The position numbers and the translations under genes were made by a program. The notes under the pieces are model-generated. The model did no database searches, was not told the origin of the DNA, and was given only the letters and a program-made list of their open reading frames with translations. Of a stretch of 25,657 nucleotides of DNA, positions 8,060 to 16,009 are shown one piece after another. The stretch's first letter is position 1. Each line of letters opens with the position of its first letter. The stretch comes from CAISIP01 sp039934375 (GTDB taxonomy: Bacteria > Pseudomonadota > Gammaproteobacteria > Burkholderiales > Burkholderiaceae_C), in contig JBDTMH010000038.1 of assembly GCA_039934375.1 (NCBI GenBank), forward strand, positions 1-25,657, in the 5' to 3' direction.

Positions 8060-8866
8060 ATGGTTGCCCGCCAGGCCCGCTTGGTGTTTGTTCCCGCCAT
8101 GCGCTACCGCGTGCTGGCCGTGGTGCTCGTGCTGCATCTCGCGCTGGGCTGGTGGCTGGTCAGCGTCACCGATCGCAGGGCGCCGGAACTGCGTCAGCGA
8201 GCGCTGGACCCGGTGGTGATTCAGCAGGTGGCGGTTGCGCCGCCGGAGCCGGATCCGGTGCGGCCGGCCGAACTGCCGCCGGCGCCCAGCCCTGCGCTGA
8301 TCGAGCCGCAACTACGACCGCGTGCACCAGCAGAACAAGTCCGGGCTAATGCACCGCAGAGTGCTGCCGCGCCGCAAACGGCAGACAAGGGAACGGCGCC
8401 GGCTCCGGCGCCAGATCCCGCGCAGACCAGCGTAGTGCCGATGCAGCCGGCGCCGACGCCCGCTGTCGCAGCGGCAGTGTCGGCCGTGCGCGCAGCGCGG
8501 GCCGCGATCGAAACGCCAGCGTCGGGGCCGGCCACCACCCCAGCAGACGCTGCAGCAGCGGCGTCAACAACGCTGGCAGCAAAGCCATCCGCGCTGCCAA
8601 CCCGGCCATCCGCCACCCCCGATATGGCCGTCGCCTGTCCCGGCCAGGTTGCGCCGGTGATGCCGCGACTGGCCATTCGTGGCGGTGTCTCCGGTGTGGT
8701 GGTGGCGCAGGCCCTGATCGTCGGCGGCAAGGTCAGCGAAGTGCGCGTCCTGTCCGGGCCACCGATGTTTCACAATGCCGTGCGCACGGCCATGCTGCAG
8801 TACCGGTGTGTGTCCAATGCCGCCGAGGTCCGGGTCACGCAGGAGTTCAACTTCCGGCTGGAGTGA
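8060..8866 (+). CDS. tonB: TonB family energy transducer
   Basis: A 268-residue TonB-type protein, starting 2 bp after the second exbD. One N-terminal membrane helix (about residues 17-38, LAVVLVLHLALGWWLVSV) has a histidine (His26) in the position expected for TonB/ExbB coupling. A long spacer rich in proline and alanine (about 57-190) spans the periplasm. The C-terminal TonB domain (about 195-268) has the pattern GVSGVVVAQALIVGGKVSEV followed by RVLSGPPMFHNAVRTAML. Cys193 and Cys250 flank this domain and could form a disulfide. The protein carries energy to outer-membrane receptors. No receptor gene lies in the window, so the transported substrate is unknown. Confidence 0.88.
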   Translation: MVARQARLVFVPAMRYRVLAVVLVLHLALGWWLVSVTDRRAPELRQRALDPVVIQQVAVAPPEPDPVRPAELPPAPSPALIEPQLRPRAPAEQVRANAPQSAAAPQTADKGTAPAPAPDPAQTSVVPMQPAPTPAVAAAVSAVRAARAAIETPASGPATTPADAAAAASTTLAAKPSALPTRPSATPDMAVACPGQVAPVMPRLAIRGGVSGVVVAQALIVGGKVSEVRVLSGPPMFHNAVRTAMLQYRCVSNAAEVRVTQEFNFRLE

Positions 8867-8881
8867 GCGCCGGCGGGCGGC

Positions 8882-9172
8882 TCAAGGCGCCGTGCGCTGG
8901 TACTTGACGACCTGCTTGCTGTCGATCCAGGACGCGGTGATGCTGTCCATGGATTTGAAATGCGCCGACTGCATGTGTGCTGCGATAGCAGTGTCATCCT
9001 CATACAACTCGTACAAGAAGAATAGCTGCGGGTCCTGCGGATCACGGCAGACATCGAACTGATGGCAACCGGGCTCGGTCTCGCGTGAGGCGCGGGCGTT
9101 GTCGGTGATGGCAGTGTCAAAGGCTGCCACGTGGGCGGGCTTGATGCGGAATGTGACGACGAGGGCTTGCAT
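8882..9172 (-). CDS. Small ABM-domain (putative quinol) monooxygenase
   Basis: A 96-residue protein that is essentially one antibiotic-biosynthesis-monooxygenase (ABM) domain, a dimeric ferredoxin-like fold. Typical features are the start VVTFRIKPAHVAAFDTAI, then ETEPGCHQFDVCRDPQDP, FFLYELYEDDTAIAAHM and SAHFKSM. The family includes YgiN-type quinol monooxygenases and the LsrG isomerase, and no cofactor site is visible. It is the last gene of the sugar-acid operon, 20 bp after dctM. The ATG at 9172 is the only sensible start; upstream sequence in the frame is the shadow of dctM. Its role in the operon is unknown: it could detoxify a by-product or isomerise an intermediate. It meets tonB end to end, with 15 bp between. 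Confidence 0.8.
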   Translation of the reverse strand: MQALVVTFRIKPAHVAAFDTAITDNARASRETEPGCHQFDVCRDPQDPQLFFLYELYEDDTAIAAHMQSAHFKSMDSITASWIDSKQVVKYQRTAP

Positions 9173-9192
9173 GATCGGGTTCGGTGATGTTT

Positions 9193-10476
9193 TCAACGGG
9201 CTGCATGGACCAGCGCCATGCTGATGGCCGGAATGTAGGTGACGACCAGCAGGATCGAGATACTGATCATCATCATAGGTATCATCGCCTTGACCACCGC
9301 ACCCATGCCGACACCGGCCAGCCGCGCGCCGACCATGAGCGTACCACCCACCGGTGGCGTGTACAGGCCGATGGCCAGGTTGCAGGTCATGATGAGTCCC
9401 AGGTGCACCGGATCGATCTTGAACGCCGTTGCCAGCGGTACCAGCAGCGGAGCGGCCAGGATGATCGCCGGAACGGGTTCGATGAAGCAGCCCAGCAACA
9501 GCATCGCGCCATTGACCAGCAGCAGAAAGGTCCACTGCGAGGTCGCGTAATGGGTCACGAGACCGGCGATCTGTACCGGCACCTGCTCCACCGTGATCAG
9601 CCAGGCCAGACACGAGGTTGCGCCGATGACGACCATCACCACGGCGCTTGTCGTGAACGACTTGAGCAGCAGCGCCGGCAGGTCGCGGAATTTCAGGTCC
9701 TTGTAGATCACCATCGAGACGAACAGTCCGTAGGCAGCTGCGACGGCAGCCGCTTCGGTTGGCGTGAAGTAGCCGGTCCAGATGCCACCCAGGATGATCA
9801 CCGGCATCAGCAGCGCGGGTGCCGCAGCCAGGAAGGCGACCCAGATCTCGCGGCCGGTGGCGCGTGTATCGCCGCTGTCGCAGCCGGTTTTTTTGCCGTA
9901 ACGCACGCAGTCCAGCGACAGGCCGATCGCGAACACCACCGCCGGCACCACGCCGGCAAGGAACAGGTCGCGTACCGATGCGCCCGAGACGAAGGCGAAG
10001 ACCAGCATCGGAATCGATGGCGGCATCACAATCGCCAACGTGCCGGCGGTGGACATCAGCGCGCCGGCGAAGGCGGGGCTGTAGCCTTTGCGCACCATGG
10101 CCGGTGTCATCACCGAACCGATGGCTGCCGTGTCGGCGATGGCCGAGCCCGACACACCGCCGAAGATCAGGCACGAGGTCACCGTTGAGATGCCCAGGCC
10201 GCCGGGCAGGAAACCGAGCAGCTTGGTCGCAAACGTGACAATGCGCAAGCCGACACCACCGCGCGAAAGGATCTCGCCCGCGAGCATGAACAGCGGAACC
10301 GCAATCAGCACGAACGACTCGACGCCGCCGATGTAGCTCAGGAAGATCGAGGTCAGCGGGTGGCCCAGATTGTTCCACCAGATCATCCCCGCAGTGGCCA
10401 GCAGCAATCCGTACGCCAGCGGCACTCCCACCAGCGTGAAAACGATGAAAAGACCGAAGGTCTCGAACAGAATCAT
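9193..10476 (-). CDS. dctM: TRAP transporter large permease, DctM family
   Basis: A 427-residue integral membrane protein, the normal length for DctM. About 12 hydrophobic segments are visible. Family-typical stretches include FVLIAVPLFMLAGEILSRGG, IFGGVSGSAIADTAAIGSVM and PPSIPMLVFAFVSGASVRDL, and near the end IGLYTPPVGGTLMVG. The ATG at 10476 overlaps the end of dctQ by 4 bp (ATGA), so the permease halves are translationally coupled. DctM is the sodium-driven transport channel that receives substrate from the periplasmic DctP. With dctQ and dctP upstream in order P-Q-M the transporter is complete. Confidence 0.93.
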   Translation of the reverse strand: MILFETFGLFIVFTLVGVPLAYGLLLATAGMIWWNNLGHPLTSIFLSYIGGVESFVLIAVPLFMLAGEILSRGGVGLRIVTFATKLLGFLPGGLGISTVTSCLIFGGVSGSAIADTAAIGSVMTPAMVRKGYSPAFAGALMSTAGTLAIVMPPSIPMLVFAFVSGASVRDLFLAGVVPAVVFAIGLSLDCVRYGKKTGCDSGDTRATGREIWVAFLAAAPALLMPVIILGGIWTGYFTPTEAAAVAAAYGLFVSMVIYKDLKFRDLPALLLKSFTTSAVVMVVIGATSCLAWLITVEQVPVQIAGLVTHYATSQWTFLLLVNGAMLLLGCFIEPVPAIILAAPLLVPLATAFKIDPVHLGLIMTCNLAIGLYTPPVGGTLMVGARLAGVGMGAVVKAMIPMMMISISILLVVTYIPAISMALVHAAR

Positions 10477-11048
10477 GGTTGCAGGACGCCGTGGCGCTCC
10501 TCGTTGGATTTGCCGCGCAGGATCTCGACCAGGTCCCAACCCACGAACACCATGGTGATCACCGACGCCACCGGCAACGCGACGTACTGGGTGCTCATGG
10601 GCCAGCCCAGCACCGTCAGCGTGCTGAGTTTGCCGGCCTCGGCAATGCCCACGCCGTACCAGGCCAGCAAACCCAGCGTGAAGAAGACAACGAGCTGGAT
10701 TGCCGCCTCGGCGATGCGTTTTGGCGTGCCGTGCAGTCGCTCGATCAGTTCGTTGATGACCATGTGTGCGCCGCGCCGTGTGGCCGCGGCGCCCCCCAGG
10801 AAGGTGACCCAGACCATCAGCAGCTCGCAGAACTCGGTGGTCCAGGCGATGTCGCCGTTGAATACGTTGTGCACGATGACATTGGCAAACACCAGCGACG
10901 CCATGACTGCGCCGATCAGCAGAACGCTCCAGTCGACCGCGCGGCCTAGCCAGGCGATCGGCCAGGGGCTGTTCGGCCCCGGCGGCAGCAGCGTGTGCGC
11001 TGCCCCGGAGTCGTCCGGCGGCCTTGCATTCGGGATGGCTTGTTCCAT
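10473..11048 (-). CDS. dctQ: TRAP transporter small permease, DctQ family
   Basis: A 191-residue membrane protein with four predicted helices (about residues 40-62, 72-90, 113-134 and 152-175), the usual DctQ plan. The conserved pattern TEFCELLMVWVTFLGGAAAT leading into RRGAHM is characteristic. The ATG at 11048 is chosen because it lies 7 bp after the dctP stop. The frame is open further upstream, but that would overlap dctP. The N-terminal 30 residues are proline-rich and probably cytoplasmic. It pairs with DctM to form the membrane unit. Confidence 0.9.
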   Translation of the reverse strand: MEQAIPNARPPDDSGAAHTLLPPGPNSPWPIAWLGRAVDWSVLLIGAVMASLVFANVIVHNVFNGDIAWTTEFCELLMVWVTFLGGAAATRRGAHMVINELIERLHGTPKRIAEAAIQLVVFFTLGLLAWYGVGIAEAGKLSTLTVLGWPMSTQYVALPVASVITMVFVGWDLVEILRGKSNEERHGVLQP

Positions 11049-11055
11049 GATGGGC

Positions 11056-12051
11056 TCAGTTTCCCGGCAACGCCTTGCGAACCGCTTCGGCGTCGGCGAC
11101 AAATTGGTCAACGTCAGCGCCGTATTTCTCCTTCGCCTTGGCATAGACGGGCTTTACCGCGTCGCGGAATAGCGCCAAGTTCGGCCGCGCGACCTTGGCA
11201 CCCTTGGCCGTCATCTCGGCGAGCTGTTTGTCGTCGTTCGACTTGATGTCGTTGCGGCTGAAGGCAGCCGCTTCGGCGCCGGCCTTCATGATCGCCGCCT
11301 GGTCGGCTGGACTGAACTTTTGCCAGCTCTTCTCGCTCACTGTCAGCGGAATCGGGCTATACACATGGTGTGTCAGCGTGACGTAGGGTGCGACCTCGTA
11401 GAACTTGTTGGCGAAGATCGTGTCGATCGGATTCTCCTGGCCCGATACCGCGCCCTGCTGGATTGCCAGGTAGACCTCGGGCAGCGGCAGGATGACGACG
11501 TTGAAGCCGATCGCCTCCAGCACCCAGCGCATCATCTCATTGGGGTAGCTGCGCAGCTTCTTGCCCTTGGCGTCAGCCGGGCTGGCCAGCGGTTCCTTGG
11601 TCGTCATGTCGCGAAATCCGGCTTCCCAAGTCGCGAGGAAGCGAAATCCCTTGGACGGCGCTTTGTCGAACTGCGCCTTGAGCCACTTCGAGTCGTCGTA
11701 CAGCTTCCAGCCCTGTTCATAGTTCTCGACCAGGTACGGCAGGACCGTCAGGTTCAGCGTCGGGATGTGCGTGGCGTATGAGCCGGTGCCCGACACGGTG
11801 AAGTCGATACCACCGAGCTGCAGTTGCTCGATGGCCTTCGGGTCGTTGGCTAATTGACCGGCCGGATAGATCTGCACCTTGTAGCGGCCCTGGGTGTATT
11901 GCTCGACCTTCTGCGCGAACAGCTCGGCCGACTTCTGGCGCGATCCGCCGGGCTGGTCGGTATGGCTGAATTTCAGGATCGTCTGCGCCGAAGTCGGCAT
12001 TGCGACGGCGATGGCTGCGGCAGCAATAGCTGCCAGTGCGAAAAGTTTCAT
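11056..12051 (-). CDS. dctP: TRAP transporter substrate-binding protein, DctP family
   Basis: A 331-residue periplasmic binding protein. The signal peptide (residues 1-22, LFALAAIAAAAIAVAMPTSA) is followed by the mature start QTILKFSHTDQPGG. Residues likely to hold a carboxylate ligand are Arg147 (in EAGFRDMTTKEPL) and Arg167 (in GKKLRSYPNEMM), plus Asn207 in the conserved GQENPIDTI. The ATG at 12051 has a strong ribosome site, AAGGAG, 6 bases upstream. The protein delivers an organic acid to DctQM. With a lactonase, a Gfo/Idh enzyme and a hydroxy-acid dehydrogenase in the same operon, a sugar acid or related hydroxy acid is the likely ligand (inference). Confidence 0.92.
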   Translation of the reverse strand: MKLFALAAIAAAAIAVAMPTSAQTILKFSHTDQPGGSRQKSAELFAQKVEQYTQGRYKVQIYPAGQLANDPKAIEQLQLGGIDFTVSGTGSYATHIPTLNLTVLPYLVENYEQGWKLYDDSKWLKAQFDKAPSKGFRFLATWEAGFRDMTTKEPLASPADAKGKKLRSYPNEMMRWVLEAIGFNVVILPLPEVYLAIQQGAVSGQENPIDTIFANKFYEVAPYVTLTHHVYSPIPLTVSEKSWQKFSPADQAAIMKAGAEAAAFSRNDIKSNDDKQLAEMTAKGAKVARPNLALFRDAVKPVYAKAKEKYGADVDQFVADAEAVRKALPGN

Positions 12052-12062
12052 GTCAGTCTCCT

Positions 12063-13106
12063 TCAAGGGTTGGAATAGGGATCGAATTGCGCCATCGCGA
12101 CCCGGCGCCCGGTTTGGTGAGAGTGGTAAATCGCCGCCTGCACATGCAGGTTGGCCAGATAGTCCTGGGCGCTGTTCTCCAGCGCCGTGCCTTGTTTCAG
12201 ATGCGACAGCACATGGGCCTGCAGGGCGGTGCAGGCACCGCCGAATGCGCCCGGTGCGTCGTGGCGATACCGGTGTTCGCGCTCCGGTTCGTGGTGCGGC
12301 TTCCACCACAGGCCGGCGTCGCCATCGAGGCGCATCACGCCGTGTTCGCCCTCGAGCCACATCTCGCCCATGGTCAGGCGCGGGTTGGCCGCGACATGGT
12401 CGTTGAGCCGGTTGCCGTCGAACAGGCCACTCGCATCGTCGCCAAATTCGAACAGGATGATGCCGGCGTCTTCGGCGGCAATCGCCGGATTGAGCCGGCG
12501 CAGGTGTGCGGTCACTGCGACCACCTCGCCCATCAGATAGCGGAAGGTGTCAATGAAATGCACCGCGGTCTCGCGCACCAGCAATTGCTGCATGGTCTGG
12601 AAATACGGTTGCCGATCGAGATAGGCGCGTCGTCCCTGGCCGTCGCCCGGGCGCAGCCGAAAGCTGATGCCGTACACACGGCCGAAGAAGCCGGCATCGA
12701 TCAGACGCCGGCATTCGCGGAACCAGGGCGTGAAGCGGAAGTTTTCGTGCACGACCAGTGGCGTGCCGTGCCGGCTGGCCGCCTCGGTCATGGCGCGGGC
12801 CTCGGGCAGATCAATGCCAAAGGGTTTCTGACAAATCGTCGGTATGCCGCGTGCCAGTGCCTCATGCACCACAGCGGCCTGCGCGGCGGGTGGCAGCACC
12901 ACGTCCAGCAGGTCGGGGTGCACGGCGTCGAGCATGGCACGCGTGTCGTCGAACGTGGCTTCAACGTCAAAGTGGTCGGCCAGGGTGCGTGCGCGCGCAG
13001 CGTCGGTGTCGCACAACGCGATCACCGGGGCCTGTGCGTCACGCCAGCCTTCGAGCTGAAATTGCGCGAAGTAACCGGCGCCGACCATGGCAACCCGTGC
13101 AGACAT
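12063..13106 (-). CDS. Gfo/Idh/MocA family oxidoreductase
   Basis: A 347-residue NAD(P)-dependent dehydrogenase. The N-terminal Rossmann domain starts with VAMVGAGYFAQFQLEGW (GxGxxA pattern). The catalytic-loop motif is CQKPFGID, where most relatives have EKP. The C-terminal alpha/beta domain includes HENFRFTPWFRECRRLIDAG and RETAVHFIDTFRYLMGEV. Enzymes of this family oxidise or epimerise sugars, inositols and sugar acids. The ATG shares one base with the stop of the upstream dehydrogenase gene (TGATG) and dctP follows after 11 bp. It probably catalyses one oxidation step on the imported substrate. The exact reaction is not visible. Confidence 0.88.
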   Translation of the reverse strand: MSARVAMVGAGYFAQFQLEGWRDAQAPVIALCDTDAARARTLADHFDVEATFDDTRAMLDAVHPDLLDVVLPPAAQAAVVHEALARGIPTICQKPFGIDLPEARAMTEAASRHGTPLVVHENFRFTPWFRECRRLIDAGFFGRVYGISFRLRPGDGQGRRAYLDRQPYFQTMQQLLVRETAVHFIDTFRYLMGEVVAVTAHLRRLNPAIAAEDAGIILFEFGDDASGLFDGNRLNDHVAANPRLTMGEMWLEGEHGVMRLDGDAGLWWKPHHEPEREHRYRHDAPGAFGGACTALQAHVLSHLKQGTALENSAQDYLANLHVQAAIYHSHQTGRRVAMAQFDPYSNP

Positions 13107-14185
13107 CAGAGGCGCTCCACCACGGCACGGACCACATCGGCCGTGGAGCTCTTGCCACCGAAGTCCGGCGGTCGTATGCCGACTTCCGTGAAGGCGCGCT
13201 GAAGCGCCGACTCGATGGCGCGTGCGCCATCGGCAAGCGTGGGGTCATCGTGGCGCACCGCCAGCCAGTCGAGCATCATGGCGACCGACAGAATCATGGC
13301 TGACGGATTGGCAATGCCCTTGCCAGCAATGTCCGGTGCCGTGCCATGGGCCGGCTGGAACAGCGCGTATTTCTCGCCGATGTCGGCCGAGGGCGCCATG
13401 CCCATGCCACCGACCAGCGCCGCAATCAGGTCCGACAGAATATCGCCGAACATGTTCTCGGTCACAAGTACGTCGTATTCCCAGGGCTTCATCACCAGGT
13501 TCAGCGCCATCGCATCGACATAGGCGTGGTCAAACGTGACATCCGGGAACGCCTGGGCGCGCTCCAGGAATACTTCGCGCCAATAGGCCATCGAGGTGAA
13601 CACGTTGGCCTTGTCGACATTGGTGACGTGGCCGCGTTTGCCCTGGGCCTTGCGCTGGCGCGCCAGTTCAAATGCGAAATCGCAGACCCGGGCGGTGCCG
13701 GCGCGGGAGATTTTCATGGTGTCGAAAGCCGCGTCGTTCTCGATGATGCCGCGACCGCGGGCGTAGAACAGGCCCTCGGTGCTTTCGCGGATCAGCACCA
13801 GGTCGATCTCGCTGGAGCGCGGGTCCGACAAGGGCGACGGCAGGCCGGGCCAGCTGCGGATTGGCCGCACGCCGGCGTACAGGTCCAGCGCGAAGCGGAT
13901 GTCGAGCTGCGGAATGATCTCGGTGCCGTCCTTGTTGCGCACGTGCGGCAGGCCCATGGCGCCGAACAGGATCGCGTCGGCGGCGCGGCAGGCATCCAGC
14001 GTACTGTCAGGCAGCGACTCGCCACTGTCTACGTAATGCTGTGCGCCTGCTGGATGTTGCTGCGTGTCGAAGTGCCGGCCCATGCGCTTGGCGCAGGCCT
14101 GCAGCACGTCGAGAGATGCGGCCATGACTTCGCGGCCGATGCCGTCTCCGGGGAGAACTGCGATGGAATAGGTGTCTCGGGTCAT
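13106..14185 (-). CDS. Isocitrate/isopropylmalate/tartrate dehydrogenase family protein
   Basis: A 359-residue member of the metal-dependent beta-decarboxylating dehydrogenases. Visible motifs are IAVLPGDGIGREVMAAS at the N-terminus, LIRESTEGLFYARG in the substrate loop, NVDKANVF around the catalytic lysine, and TENMFGDILSDLIAAL with the metal-binding aspartates. The NAD-binding part is FQPAHGTAPDIAGKGIANPS. The substrate loop differs from true isopropylmalate dehydrogenase, and no leuC/leuD is near, so leucine synthesis is unlikely. Malate, tartrate or another 2-hydroxy acid from sugar-acid breakdown is more plausible. The ATG at 14185 lies 7 bp after the gntR stop. Longer starts would run into gntR. 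Confidence 0.88.
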   Translation of the reverse strand: MTRDTYSIAVLPGDGIGREVMAASLDVLQACAKRMGRHFDTQQHPAGAQHYVDSGESLPDSTLDACRAADAILFGAMGLPHVRNKDGTEIIPQLDIRFALDLYAGVRPIRSWPGLPSPLSDPRSSEIDLVLIRESTEGLFYARGRGIIENDAAFDTMKISRAGTARVCDFAFELARQRKAQGKRGHVTNVDKANVFTSMAYWREVFLERAQAFPDVTFDHAYVDAMALNLVMKPWEYDVLVTENMFGDILSDLIAALVGGMGMAPSADIGEKYALFQPAHGTAPDIAGKGIANPSAMILSVAMMLDWLAVRHDDPTLADGARAIESALQRAFTEVGIRPPDFGGKSSTADVVRAVVERL

Positions 14186-14192
14186 GGGTGGT

Positions 14193-14873
14193 TTACATCT
14201 GGGCAAGCTTGTAGCGCTCGAAAATGGCAAGGAGTTCGACATTGGCACGTACGCGGTGGGCGCGGTTGACGGCGGCTGCACCTTCCGGGTCGCCGGCACG
14301 CAGACGCTCAACCAGCTGCATGTGCTCGCGCGTCGAGTTCACCGGGGCCGGGCGCAGGCGCAGGCTGAACATGCGCGCGCGGTGGGCACGGTCCCAATAG
14401 TTGAAGACGGTGGCTTGCAACTGGCGATTGCCGGCCAACTCCAGCAGCTGCGCATGGAAACGTTCGTCAGCCTGGGCCCAGGCATCGAGGTCGTCGATCT
14501 TGAGCGCGGCGTCCATCGCGTCGGTGGCGGCGACCAGCGGCTGCAGTTCCTCGTCACTGGGTTTGCGCCGCGCCAGCAGTTCGGCTGCCATGCATTCGAG
14601 CGCGGTCAGAATTTCATAAATCTCACGCATGTCGGTCGGCGAGACCGGCAATACCCGCACGCCGTGGCGTGGAATCACCTCGACCAGGCCTTCGTTCTGC
14701 AACTGCAGCAGAGCCTCGCGCACCGGCGTACGGCTCATGCCCAGTTCGAGCGCAACCTCCTGCTCCAGCGCGCGGTGGCCGGGCGGCCAGACGTTGTCCA
14801 GAATGCGCCGGCGAATCTGTTCGTAAGCCGCCTCAACCAAGGACGGACCGGGGACGGCAGCGGTAGCGTTCAT
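14193..14873 (-). CDS. GntR family regulator, FCD subfamily
   Basis: A 226-residue regulator. The winged helix domain (about residues 11-80) contains ALEQEVALELGMSRTPVREA, the classic GntR recognition helix. The C-terminal all-helical FCD domain (about 85-215) includes the metal/ligand-site stretch ADERFHAQLLELAGNRQLQA and a later histidine in STREHMQLVERL. The ATG at 14873 overlaps the stop of the SMP-30 gene as ATGA, so it is made by coupled translation as the second gene of its own operon. FCD regulators usually repress catabolic operons and release DNA when they bind an organic acid from the pathway. A repeat block just in front of the operon is the likely target. Confidence 0.92.
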   Translation of the reverse strand: MNATAAVPGPSLVEAAYEQIRRRILDNVWPPGHRALEQEVALELGMSRTPVREALLQLQNEGLVEVIPRHGVRVLPVSPTDMREIYEILTALECMAAELLARRKPSDEELQPLVAATDAMDAALKIDDLDAWAQADERFHAQLLELAGNRQLQATVFNYWDRAHRARMFSLRLRPAPVNSTREHMQLVERLRAGDPEGAAAVNRAHRVRANVELLAIFERYKLAQM

Positions 14874-15871
14874 GTCGGATAGTTCCAATGGATGGGGGCA
14901 ACGCCGGAAACCGGAAGCTGCAATGTTTGCAAGCGGTCGCCCAGCAGGCAGCCGAGCACGGCGGTTCGCCGGTCAGTGCCGGCGAAGGCGATGCTGGAGA
15001 TATTGCGCAAGATGCGGCTTTGGATACCGTCCAGGTGCGGCCGATCCATCGTGCCTGCTGCGTAGGCCGCTTCGACCCAGGCCAGATGTTGCGCGTCGGC
15101 ATCTTCGAGCCACACGGTCTGGCTGCCGTCCGGCGCAATCCGGATCAGCCGGTTGCTGACGATGCTCACGACCCAGACATGGCCTTCCTCATCAAACGCC
15201 AGACCGTCCGGAAACACGCCGGGGCCGAATTCCACGACGGTCTGGCGTGGACCCAGCGTTCCGTCAGCTTGCAACGGGAAGCGGGACAGGCGCCGCGCAA
15301 AGGTTTCGTTCACATACAGCCAGCGTCCGTCCGGATGCAGCGCGACCTCGTTGGTGTAACCCAGTCCGTCGGCGGCGATGAAGGCCTTGCCGTCGGGCGG
15401 TACGCAGACGATGAAGCCATCGTCGCAACTGCGCCGGTAACCGAGGGCACGCGGCGACTGGCGCGTGCTGACGGTGATCCAGCTGCGGCCTTCGGCGTCT
15501 TGGACGACGAAATTGGTTGGCGGCAGCGGCTGGCCATCGACCTCGGTCAGCCACGGGGTGATAGCGCCATCGCGCGTCAGCCGAAACACGCCGCCCTGAT
15601 CGGCACCCAGGTGCGTGAACAGGAAGCTGCCGTCGCGCAGCAGCGCCACGCCGTTGGGTTTGGGCTCGCTGCCGTCGGGCATGTGGCCAGCGTACAACGA
15701 CTGGGATCCGTCCGGACGCAGGTGGGCCACGCCGCCGCGCCAGTCTGCGCAATAGATGTCTCCGCTGCGCGTGGTCAGCACACATTCCGGCCGCACCAGG
15801 CCACTGCCGACCGCCACCAAAGTGTCCAGGTCAGCTGGTGCCTGCGCTATTGGGGATGGCCATGCATTCAT
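14870..15871 (-). CDS. SMP-30/gluconolactonase/LRE family lactonase
   Basis: A 333-residue six-bladed beta-propeller hydrolase. The likely metal ligands of the family are present: Glu29 in VRPECVLT, Asn174 in GYTNEVALHPDG, and Asp222 in FPDGLAFDEEG. Repeated blade motifs such as HPDGRWLYVNET and PDGLAFDEEGHVWVV are visible. Family members hydrolyse sugar lactones to sugar acids in the cytoplasm or periplasm; no signal peptide is seen. It is the first gene of the eight-gene minus-strand operon. The ATG at 15871 (MNAWPSPIAQ) has no clear Shine-Dalgarno sequence, and the repeat block touches the start codon, so the message may have a very short leader. Confidence 0.88.
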   Translation of the reverse strand: MNAWPSPIAQAPADLDTLVAVGSGLVRPECVLTTRSGDIYCADWRGGVAHLRPDGSQSLYAGHMPDGSEPKPNGVALLRDGSFLFTHLGADQGGVFRLTRDGAITPWLTEVDGQPLPPTNFVVQDAEGRSWITVSTRQSPRALGYRRSCDDGFIVCVPPDGKAFIAADGLGYTNEVALHPDGRWLYVNETFARRLSRFPLQADGTLGPRQTVVEFGPGVFPDGLAFDEEGHVWVVSIVSNRLIRIAPDGSQTVWLEDADAQHLAWVEAAYAAGTMDRPHLDGIQSRILRNISSIAFAGTDRRTAVLGCLLGDRLQTLQLPVSGVAPIHWNYPT

Positions 15872-15906
15872 TAACGGATACTTTAACGTATTCGTTAACG
15901 TGTGCG
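15871..15906 (-). promoter_or_regulatory. Candidate operator: three TTAACG repeats at 12-bp spacing
   Basis: On the plus strand TTAACG occurs at 15871-15876, 15883-15888 and 15895-15900, exactly 12 bp apart. Inverted elements are layered on this: CGTTAACG (15893-15900, a perfect palindrome), AACG-N4-CGTT (15885-15896) and ATAC-N6-GTAT (15877-15890). The block is AT-rich inside GC-rich DNA and touches the start codon of the first operon gene. A GntR-family site that blocks transcription or translation start fits the position. The repeats are seen; the protein partner is inferred. Confidence 0.45.
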
Positions 15907-16009
15907 CTAGGGGTTTTCCCGCAAAATACGCGATCAGGCAGCAGAGTCGAAGCGCCGTGAACGCCTTGGGTGCTGGACATGGAGAAGGTTTTGGCGATGG
16001 CGTTGAAGG

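Noticed and set aside
8867..8881. Terminator between the convergent tonB and ABM genes
   Set aside because: Only 15 bp of GC-rich sequence with an imperfect stem and no T run on either strand.
9184..10188. Long plus-strand frame (334 codons) opposite dctM
   Set aside because: The composition is dominated by Arg, His, Asp and Gln; it is a shadow of the dctM membrane helices.
13106..14185. Calling the dehydrogenase leuB of leucine synthesis
   Set aside because: No leuC, leuD or leuA is present, the substrate loop is different, and the operon is a transporter-linked catabolic one.
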